6,263 bases of DNA from JBBDWZ01 sp050732575 (GTDB taxonomy: Bacteria > Gemmatimonadota > Gemmatimonadetes > Longimicrobiales > RSA9): positions 1 through 6,263 of the forward strand of contig JBOHRF010000304.1 in assembly GCA_050732575.1 (NCBI GenBank), given 5' to 3'. The first letter of the stretch is position 1; the number at the start of each line of letters is the position of its first letter. Made by a program: the position numbers and the translations under genes. A model generated the notes under the pieces. The model was given only the letters and a program-made list of their open reading frames with translations, made no database searches and was not told the DNA's origin. Shown one piece after another: positions 1-5,449 of the stretch.

Positions 1-280
1 GCTCGTGCAGAACGTAGGCAAATTTTGATGTGCGGAAGACTCCGTGACCGGGCAAACGCGCTGTCGCGGCAGCCGTGAACTCGCCGTACAGGAATCGCTC
101 CAACATGCGCGGTTTGCCAGTGATTCCCCGCCCATCCAAGAGCACATGGTCAATGCGCGCCTGGGCAAGGGCGTCGAGGAATTCCAGGAACTGTCTTTTC
201 GCCACTTCCAGCGCAAACCTTCCACTGACAGTTGCGCGCAGGTACCCGGGCTCCAGATTGGTCGTAATCACTACGTCCAT
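1..280 (-). CDS. STAS/SpoIIAA-like small cytosolic protein, partial (runs off left edge)
   Basis: An open frame runs from an ATG at 280 leftward to the window edge: 93 codons without a stop, its 3' end lying outside. The protein starts MDVVITTNLEPGYLRATVSG, followed by a helix (residues about 24-42, with EVAKRQFLEFLDALAQAR), a buried strand HVLLDGRGI and MLERFLYGEF around residues 62-71. This alternation of strand, helix and hydrophobic strand resembles the small STAS/SpoIIAA-like proteins often annotated as hypothetical, many of which share a similar xERFxxGEF stretch. There is no signal peptide, so it is probably cytosolic. The ATG is chosen because the protein then begins at the usual first strand of the family; no good Shine-Dalgarno sequence precedes it. 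It is divergent from the beta-propeller gene across 57 bp. The exact function is unknown and the family call comes from pattern recognition only. Confidence 0.72.
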   Translation of the reverse strand, partial: MDVVITTNLEPGYLRATVSGRFALEVAKRQFLEFLDALAQARIDHVLLDGRGITGKPRMLERFLYGEFTAAATARLPGHGVFRTSKFAYVLHE

Positions 281-328
281 GGATGCTGCGCTCGAGTCAG
301 ATGAACGCCGCCCGGTCCGTCGAAATCC

Positions 329-333
329 AGGGG
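329..333 (+). promoter_or_regulatory. Ribosome binding site of the beta-propeller gene
   Basis: AGGGG lies four bases before the ATG at 338. It supports this start over others in the region. It sits in the 57-bp gap between the two divergent genes, where no convincing -35/-10 pair is visible. Confidence 0.5.
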
Positions 334-337
334 ATAC

Positions 338-1536
338 ATGGATACGCAACAGCTGATCCGGCCAATCCGATCCGGCCCTGCGTTGCTCGGCGCATTTGCG
401 TCCGCGCTGACGTTGTGCAACCCTCTCGCTGGACAGAATCCCGTGGTGCGTGACAGCGCTGGCGTGCGCATCGTCGAAAACCCGGCGCGTATGCGCGCGC
501 CCGTCACGTTCCGTCTGGGCACCACTCCTGTGCTGGATTTCGGCGGTCCGGATGAAAGCAAGCCAGACAACGAATTCGCGGCCAATCAGGGTTATCTGCG
601 CGGCGTGCGCCTGTCCGACAACGGCCTGGCTGCCATCGATGTTGTACGTGTCCAGTACTTCGACGCGCGTGGCAAGCGCGTCCGAATTGCCGGGCGCAGT
701 GGTTCCGGCCCCGAGGAGTTCCTCTATTTGACCTCGGTCTGCCGCACGCGCGGCGACACCATCATGGTCAGCGACTCGCGTAACGGGCGCCTCGGCATAC
801 TCGACCAGAATGGCGCCATCGTTCGCACCGTCAAACAGTCGGAGCTCGGTAGCCCACCCTTCGATGGCTGCTTCGATGACGGCACGGTTCTACTCGCGCA
901 CTACGCGCCCATGGCGCCCGGCGCCATCCGGAGCACGCGTCTCACGCGCGTGCGCCTGGACGGATCGGTGGTCAACACTATCGGCGACTTCTCCTTCGCC
1001 CCGTTCGAAAGTGTGACGCAGAGCGAACCCGCAGTGATCGCCTCGGGGCAACGCGTCTACATCGGTGATCCCCGATTCAGCGAGATTCGCGTGTATTCCG
1101 CGGATGGGAAACTGACCAGCATTATTCGCAGCGCCGATCCGCCCGTGCGCATCACGGACGCCCAACGCGAGGAACGCATGCGCAGTTCGATTCCGCGTGA
1201 CGTCTCTGCTACCGAAGTGACGGCGCGCATGGCCCGCATGCGCTCACTGCCGCGACCCGCCAACTGGCCGGCCTACCGGCGCGTATACGTCGATCCGCGC
1301 GGCACGCTTGGATTCAGGATTACAACATCACGTTCCCCTCACCGGACGGCTGGACCGCGTTCGATGCCGATGGCCGGCTGATCGGGCGCCTGATCATCCC
1401 AGCGCCAGCAGAAGGACAGCGGCGGCTGCAGATCATCGCTTTTGGCGTGAACGAGCTGCTCGTCCGCCGCGCGGATGACGATGGCTTCGTGCACCTGACC
1501 GTGTACCCAATCCAGTCGATACGGCCGCAGAGCTAG
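338..1536 (+). CDS. Secreted 6-bladed beta-propeller protein, interrupted by a one-base frameshift
   Basis: This encodes a probably exported protein of the beta-propeller family common in Gemmatimonadota; its ligand or activity is unknown. The ATG at 338 follows AGGGG at 329-333. Residues 1-33 form a signal peptide (basic start, hydrophobic ALLGAFASALTLC, likely cleavage near LAGQ). Family marks follow: DSAGVRIVEN at 39-48, RLSDNGLAAIDV at about 91-102, and FDARGKRVRIAGR with SGSGPEEF at about 108-128. These are propeller blades with Gly/Asp-rich turns. The first frame reads to a stop at 1379-1381, but after GTL (residue 324, near 1309) its sequence stops resembling the family. The +1-offset frame from 1312 to the TAG at 1534-1536 continues naturally with IQDYNITFPSPDGWTAFDAD and ends in a final blade. 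Restoring one base near 1310, probably giving GTLWIQDYN, yields 399 residues. This is either a sequencing or assembly indel or a recent mutation. The last codons overlap the convergent hydrolase gene. Confidence 0.85.
1307..1312 (+). other. Frameshift site (one base missing) in the beta-propeller gene
   Basis: The sequence here is CTTGGA. In the upstream frame it reads Leu-Gly-Phe and soon loses family character. In the other frame ATT CAG GAT TAC AAC reads IQDYN, the expected start of the last blade. One extra base, for example CTTTGG, would give Leu-Trp-Ile-Gln-Asp-Tyr and join the two. A run of T is a plausible place for loss of one base. There is no slippery heptamer that would suggest programmed frameshifting. 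Confidence 0.75.
1533..1536. other. Shared stop codons in a CTAG palindrome (beta-propeller / serine hydrolase)
   Basis: CTAG supplies TAG to the plus-strand beta-propeller frame (1534-1536) and TAG to the minus-strand hydrolase (1535-1533). The two genes therefore overlap tail-to-tail by four bases and leave no room for a terminator between them. The overlap also supports the shifted frame as the true end of the beta-propeller gene. Confidence 0.85.
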
Positions 1537-2624
1537 TTGCCCAGATACACGCTGGCGATGCGCCCGGCCGCGCTACCAGGGTTGAAGTTGCCCACGTTGC
1601 TGAGCACGATGACGCTGAATCGCCGGCTCGGATAGCGGCTGATGAAGGTTCGGAACCCGGCCCACGAGCCGCCATGTGATACCACAGGCAGTCCATTGAC
1701 GTTTTCCATCCTCCAACCGAACCCATAGTCTGAGAGCGACCCGTTGTTGAGTTTGGCCGGCGTAAACGCCTCGGCGAGTGTGCTCTGCTTGACCAGCCGG
1801 TCGGTGTAGAGTGCCTGATCCCACTTGTACATGTCTTCCACCGACGTATTCACGTTGCCGTCGCCGTAGATGCGATTCAACGGCGTATAATCGGCATTCC
1901 TGAATCCGCCACCGGCCGGCGCGTAGCTGATCGCACGGTTGACAGAGGGGGCCTTGATCTGATCCGAAACGATGGTCGTGCTCATGCCGAGTGGATCGAA
2001 GACGTTCGTTTTCAAGAACTGCGGGAAGGACATGTCCGATGCCTTCTCGACGATCTGTCCGAGTACGACATAGCCGGAGTTGCTGTACTCGTACTTCTCG
2101 CCGGGCTGGAAGCGCGGTTCAGCAATCTGCGCCAGCATCGTAATGGCCTCGCGTGACGTCGGCTCATTGCTGATACCGGCCGGGCGCTGGCGGAACACCG
2201 CCATGTAGTCGGGCAGTCCCGACGTGTGATTGAGCAGGTGTCTTACCGTGATTTTGGAGGCGTAGGCGGGAAACTCAGGAAAGAACCTGGTGAGCGGATC
2301 GTGGTAAGCGAGCTTGCCACGCTCGGCCAATATCATGATCGCCATCGCGGTGAATTGCTTGGAGACCGAGGCGAGGTCGAAGGTAGTAGTGGTGCTGATC
2401 GGAACCTTCGCCTCGATATTGGCCAGGCCGTACCCCTTCTGGTGGACCACCTTGCCGTCCTGAATGACCACCACCGCCGCGCCCGGCGCGCCCACGCCCA
2501 CAAGAGCCGACATGAGCGAGTCTACTTTGGCCGAGTTCCTGCTCAGCTGGGCGGTTTGCGCCGCAGCCGAAAGCGACGTGAGCAGCGCGAGCGACGTAAC
2601 GGTGAGTAGGCGAGTCACGAGCAT
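1533..2624 (-). CDS. Secreted serine hydrolase, class C beta-lactamase-like, core domain only
   Basis: This is a member of the penicillin-recognising serine hydrolase family (beta-lactamase class C, DD-peptidase or esterase-like). It acts by acylating an active-site serine; the real substrate cannot be told from sequence. The 363-residue product has a signal peptide (residues 1 to about 22-25, ending SAAAQ). The catalytic motifs are all present: SVSK at 86-89 (Ser86 nucleophile, Lys89), NHTSGLPDY at about 132-140, YSN at 180-182 (Tyr180) and HGG at 317-319. It ends at SVYLGN just after the core, without the accessory C-terminal beta-domain of about 200 residues that many relatives carry. The ATG at 2624 has GGAGA only one base upstream. 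A GTG at 2618 has better spacing (seven bases) and still leaves a good signal peptide, so it may be the true start. It lies 38 bp downstream of the M23 gene, probably in one transcript. Its stop overlaps the convergent beta-propeller stop. A longer frame opening at 2726 exists but overlaps the M23 coding end and lacks support. Confidence 0.92.
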   Translation of the reverse strand: MLVTRLLTVTSLALLTSLSAAAQTAQLSRNSAKVDSLMSALVGVGAPGAAVVVIQDGKVVHQKGYGLANIEAKVPISTTTTFDLASVSKQFTAMAIMILAERGKLAYHDPLTRFFPEFPAYASKITVRHLLNHTSGLPDYMAVFRQRPAGISNEPTSREAITMLAQIAEPRFQPGEKYEYSNSGYVVLGQIVEKASDMSFPQFLKTNVFDPLGMSTTIVSDQIKAPSVNRAISYAPAGGGFRNADYTPLNRIYGDGNVNTSVEDMYKWDQALYTDRLVKQSTLAEAFTPAKLNNGSLSDYGFGWRMENVNGLPVVSHGGSWAGFRTFISRYPSRRFSVIVLSNVGNFNPGSAAGRIASVYLGN

Positions 2625-2630
2625 GTCTCC
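2616..2630 (-). promoter_or_regulatory. Start region of the serine hydrolase: GGAGA with competing ATG and GTG
   Basis: On the minus strand GGAGA (2630-2626) is followed after one base by ATG (2624) and after seven bases by an in-frame GTG (2618). The spacing favours GTG and codon identity favours ATG. Both starts give an export signal, so the choice changes the protein by only two residues. Confidence 0.45.
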
Positions 2631-2662
2631 GGTCGAAAGAATCAAGTACGCAAAGGGCGGCC

Positions 2663-4479
2663 TTAGTTGAGCGGGAACCGCGTTCGTGCATTCTGCAGCG
2701 GAATTTCGTTGCTCCGGCGTTCCCACGCCCCGGGCGTGCGCTGCAACTCCCAGGAATCGATGAGGTAAGGCAATCCCTCGGATGAGAGCGGTGAGTTTGC
2801 ATCGGCGATGTGGAAGTGCAGGTGCGGGCCGGTGCTGTTGCCGGAATTGCCCACCAGCCCGAGCAGTTGACCGCGTTTGACGCGGTCGCCCGGCTTCACT
2901 CGCAGGCTGCCTGACACGAGGTGCGCGTAGAACGCGTATCGTCCCAGACCGAGATCGAGGATAACGTAGTTGCCGCCGACAGTTTCCAGTGTGATGGGCA
3001 CGGCGCGAGATGTTGCGCCGGGCACATTGTCGGGAATTCCATCCTTGACCGACGCGACCACGCCATCGGCGACGGCGATGACATCAGCGCCGTAGCCAAA
3101 GTACGACTTGTTGTCCTGCTGATTGCCCTGGAACATGTTGCCGTTGGGCCCGGCCTTGGCCCAATCAATCGCGAAACGCTGCGGAATGGTGGCACGGCCA
3201 CCAATGGGAACCAACGCGCGCCGATGAAACGAGCTGTTGTTCGGACCGTTCATCGCGACCCAGTCCCCGCTGCGCAAGGGTGGCCCCACCACGATGGCCC
3301 GCGCCGTGGCCAGGTCCACACTGCCCTGGAGAGATGCGCCGCCGGCGGCCGTCACCCGATGTCGAATCGAAGCGGGCACACGTGCTGTGGAATCGAGCGT
3401 CACCCATACGTACGCAATGGCTCTGCCGCCCGCCGGAAGGGCGCGATTGTCGGTAACGTTCAGTCTGGGCTGCGCGACAATGGCATTCAGTTCGGCGCCT
3501 TCGAAGCGTCCGAGTGTAGTCGTGTCATCGAGAATCTCGAGACGCGTGAGAAGCAGGTCGGCTCCACTGTAATTGGTGAGGTGGATTTCGTAGATGAGAT
3601 GACGCTGGCCGCCGCCCGCAAACAACGTCGGTCGCACAGGAACAGCCAGCTCGGCCGCCAGCCCGAAGGGCGATGCGGCTGCATTCGCTACCGGTTCTGG
3701 CGCGCTCGCCACTGCGGTGCGCGTGAACTCGAGTCCTCTCGTGTTGCCCTGCGCCCATATCCCGGTGAGCCGCGCCCGGTCCGCACTGATCACACCATTG
3801 TATGACCCGTTTATCGACCGCAACTCGAGGTGTATGGAGTCACCCGTCTGCCCGATCCGGTCGATGGGTATACGCAAGTTGCCCTGATCGACACTGGTCA
3901 TCGTGCCGAAGTAAAGACCATCCGCGCTCTTCGTGATGTCGAGCACGAGCCGCAACGCGCTGCCCAGCGTGCCCTCCCAGCGCCCTTCGACTCCGGCCGT
4001 TGCCGGGGCCGCAGCCGCAGGCGTTGCCCAGGGGAAAAAGTGCAGCGCGATCATCTGCCAGCCGAGCGGTCCTCCGCGCCGGTAGCGGGCCGTGTAACGC
4101 CGGCGCAGCATGGTATTCTGTCCGCGCAGCGTATACTCCCACTGGGCGTTGCCTATTACGACAGCGTGGTCCGCGTACAGATGGATACTCACGTCCTCCG
4201 TGCGAAAATAGTGCATGGTCAGCTCGGCCGTGCGCCGGAAGTCAGCTCCTGCTCGCGCGTCTGCAACGCGCCCACGGAGTTCGTGATGATGATGTCGCGC
4301 GCGAACAGCGACTGCGCCAACGCGGTGTCGTACACCGCGTAGGCCCGCCCCCACGCACGGTCGAGTACGCGCACAGAGTCGGCCGCCGTCTGCGCGGCCA
4401 GAGTCGAGCCACGCGGTACCAGCGCAACTCCGGCGAGAATGAGCAGCATTCCTTTGCCGAAGTGTCCGTTCCGGGTCAT
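2663..4479 (-). CDS. Secreted NTF2-like + beta-barrel + M23 metallopeptidase-fold fusion protein, frameshifted
   Basis: With one missing base restored near 4244 this gives 605 residues. Residues 1-29 are a signal peptide (hydrophobic MLLILAGVAL, likely cleavage after LAA). Residues about 33-152 form an NTF2/SnoaL-like (DUF4440-type) domain, with DRAWGRAYAVYDTALAQ, TMHYFRTEDV and a closing GPLGWQMIALHFF. Residues about 163-255 form a small beta-barrel (GRWEGTLG ... DRARLTGIWAQG) of the kind found before some secreted hydrolases. Residues about 271-397 are beta-rich. Residues about 402-577 are an M23/LytM-like domain with Asp439 in RFAID, His520 in YAHL, and His553 and His555 in PHLHFH. M23 enzymes are zinc endopeptidases that usually cut peptidoglycan cross-bridges. 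Here the first ligand position (HxxxD) is Arg435, so activity is uncertain. The ATG at 4479 follows AGAGGA. The gene is probably the first of a two-gene unit with the serine hydrolase. Frames seen directly: 4479 to 4219 (N-terminal part) and an open frame from before 4243 to 2663. Confidence 0.85.
4219..4479 (-). CDS. N-terminal piece of the M23 fusion protein before the frameshift
   Basis: As the sequence stands, translation from the ATG at 4479 gives 86 residues: a signal peptide, the first helix and first strand of an NTF2-like domain (ending QTREQEL), then seven unrelated residues and a TGA at 4221-4219. Alone it would be half a domain and is unlikely to fold. The other half (DFRRTAELTMHYF onward) is in the adjacent frame, which has no signal peptide or plausible start of its own. 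The start at 4354 in that frame gives an Arg/His-rich leader that is only a shadow of the real N-terminus. The two pieces are best treated as one interrupted gene. Confidence 0.7.
   Translation of the reverse strand: MTRNGHFGKGMLLILAGVALVPRGSTLAAQTAADSVRVLDRAWGRAYAVYDTALAQSLFARDIIITNSVGALQTREQELTSGARPS
4241..4248 (-). other. Frameshift site (one base, or four, missing) in the M23 fusion gene
   Basis: On the minus strand GAG CT (4248-4244) ends the first frame's family-like sequence (REQEL) and GAC TTC CGG (from 4243) begins the second frame's (DFRRTAEL). One extra base between them restores a continuous NTF2-like domain. Relatives as I recall them may have one more residue here, so a four-base loss is also possible. 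No homopolymer or slippery heptamer is present. Confidence 0.7.
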
Positions 4480-4612
4480 TATGTCCTCTCGGCCGTGCAG
4501 GCCATTGGTCGGCGAGTCACGATGATAGGTGACGCCACGTGTGGGCGAAAGCGCCCTCGCGCAGCGTACATGATTGAGCCGAAAGTAACGCCCTGATCCG
4601 AGGTTACCACAT
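4480..4612. promoter_or_regulatory. Divergent intergenic spacer with candidate promoter and short inverted repeats
   Basis: These 133 bp separate the M23 gene from the plus-strand beta-lactamase fragment. For the M23 gene, TATCAT on the minus strand (4527-4522) is a candidate -10, giving a short leader of about 35 bases, but the -35 position is poor. Short palindromes are visible: CACGTG at 4536-4541; GGGCG-AAAG-CGCCC at 4543-4556, a five-pair stem with a four-base loop; and GTAAC (4585-4589) paired with GTTAC (4603-4607) just before the fragment's start. Each is short enough to occur by chance in GC-rich DNA. No terminal repeats of an insertion element were seen. Confidence 0.3.
4484..4489 (-). 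promoter_or_regulatory. Ribosome binding site of the M23 fusion gene
   Basis: Minus-strand AGAGGA ends four bases before the ATG at 4479. It fixes that start over the in-frame upstream ATG at 4653, which would add a leader with no signal-peptide character and would run into the divergent coding region. Confidence 0.6.
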
Positions 4613-5449
4613 ATGATTCGAATTGCGACTGGCAGGCTCAACGACGGCTCCACGATTCCTTACGCCTTCGGCATTTCGCACGGCGAGTATCGCGGGCAGC
4701 CTACCGTGAGTCATAGCGGCTCATGGGCGTCGTTCGCAACCTACGTCATGCACTTCCCGCAGCAGAAGTTCGGCGTGATCGTATTGGCGAACAGCAGCAT
4801 GAACGTGGGACGCGCCGCGTTCAACGTGGCCGACATATACCTCGGCAATTTGCTCGGGCCGGTTGCGGCCGCAGCGAATCCGCTCGCGACCGCCGTGACG
4901 GTCGACGTTTCGCCCGCGCTGCTCGACCGTTACGCGGGACTCTACCGGCTGGGCGCCGGGTGGTACGTGCGTCTTCGGCGGGATGGATCCGTCCTCAAAA
5001 CCCAGGCAACGCGGGAAGCCGAGTTCCCGCTGGCCGCGCGCTCGGATACGTCGTTCTGGGTGCAGGCCTACAGCGCGCCCATGACCTTTCAAACATCTGC
5101 GGGCCAGCCCGTGCACATGACCTATCGGGGCCGGCGCATTCCAAAGCTCGAGGAACCCGCAACCGTATCGACTGACCGGCTGCGCGAGTTCGTAGGTGAC
5201 TACGAGAGCAGCGAGCTGCAGACTGTTTACCGCATCGAGCTGGCAGACAGCGGACTTGTGCTGAAACACCGGCGCCACACTCCGATCAAACTCACACACC
5301 TCTGGAAGGACGACTTTAGCGGTTCCGCGTGGTTCACGCGCTCGGTCGAGTTTCAGCGCAATGGGTCCGGCCGTGTGACCGGCTTCAGTGTTTTTGTCGA
5401 CGAGCGCAGTCGCGACCTTCGCTTTGTAAAACGAGCGCCTACCAGCTAG
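4613..5449 (+). CDS. C-terminal fragment of a beta-lactamase-like serine hydrolase (catalytic N-terminus missing)
   Basis: The 278-residue product begins at GRLNDGSTIPYAFG and matches only the last part of a class C beta-lactamase-like fold. It keeps the third motif (HSG at 34-36, within TVSHSGSWASF) and the closing VADIYLGN at 72-79. A complete accessory C-terminal beta-domain follows (about 100-275), with DRYAGLYR, LREFVGDYES, LVLKHRR and the closing VTGFSVF and RDLRFVKR. The SxxK nucleophile and YxN motif are absent, so it cannot be a serine hydrolase on its own. The first 70 or so residues align with residues 291-363 of the intact neighbour at 1533-2624, so about 290 N-terminal residues are missing. 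A stop at 4586-4588 closes the frame upstream. CGAGG at 4599-4603 could serve as a ribosome binding site, so a cytosolic accessory-domain protein may be made. Most likely it is a 5'-truncated pseudogene; an assembly junction near 4610 is the main alternative. Confidence 0.82.
   Translation: MIRIATGRLNDGSTIPYAFGISHGEYRGQPTVSHSGSWASFATYVMHFPQQKFGVIVLANSSMNVGRAAFNVADIYLGNLLGPVAAAANPLATAVTVDVSPALLDRYAGLYRLGAGWYVRLRRDGSVLKTQATREAEFPLAARSDTSFWVQAYSAPMTFQTSAGQPVHMTYRGRRIPKLEEPATVSTDRLREFVGDYESSELQTVYRIELADSGLVLKHRRHTPIKLTHLWKDDFSGSAWFTRSVEFQRNGSGRVTGFSVFVDERSRDLRFVKRAPTS
5446..5449. other. Shared stop codons in a CTAG palindrome (beta-lactamase fragment / permease)
   Basis: CTAG gives TAG to the plus-strand fragment (5447-5449) and TAG to the minus-strand permease (5448-5446). 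It is the same four-base tail-to-tail overlap as at 1533-1536, again within AGCTAGT. Confidence 0.9.

Noticed and set aside
225..270. Promoter for the beta-propeller gene (CTGACA at 225-230)
   Set aside because: The -35-like hexamer matches well, but no -10 hexamer occurs 16-18 bases downstream.
404..424. Lipoprotein signal (LTLC) in the beta-propeller leader
   Set aside because: The residue before Cys is Leu, where a lipobox needs Gly, Ala or Ser. An ordinary signal peptide cleaved near LAGQ fits better.
1300..1320. Programmed ribosomal frameshifting at 1310 or 4244
   Set aside because: Neither site has a slippery heptamer, and I saw no obvious downstream pseudoknot. A missing base is the simpler explanation.
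2921..3805. Plus-strand open frame of 294 codons
   Set aside because: It lies wholly antisense to the M23 gene, shows no recognisable domain or signal peptide, and has the Arg/Gly/His-rich composition of a GC-rich shadow frame.
4543..4556. GGGCG-AAAG-CGCCC hairpin as a terminator
   Set aside because: The stem is only five pairs, has no T-run on either strand, and lies between divergent gene starts where no transcript needs to end.
3830..4596. Two long plus-strand frames (3830-4342 and 4000-4596)
   Set aside because: They are antisense to the NTF2-like and barrel regions of the M23 gene, are Arg/Pro/Ala-rich and have no family features. Long open antisense frames are expected at this base composition.
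1533..5449. A single beta-lactamase gene split in two by inversion
   Set aside because: The two pieces overlap by about 70 homologous but diverged residues and the first has all catalytic motifs, so they are paralogues and not halves of one gene.
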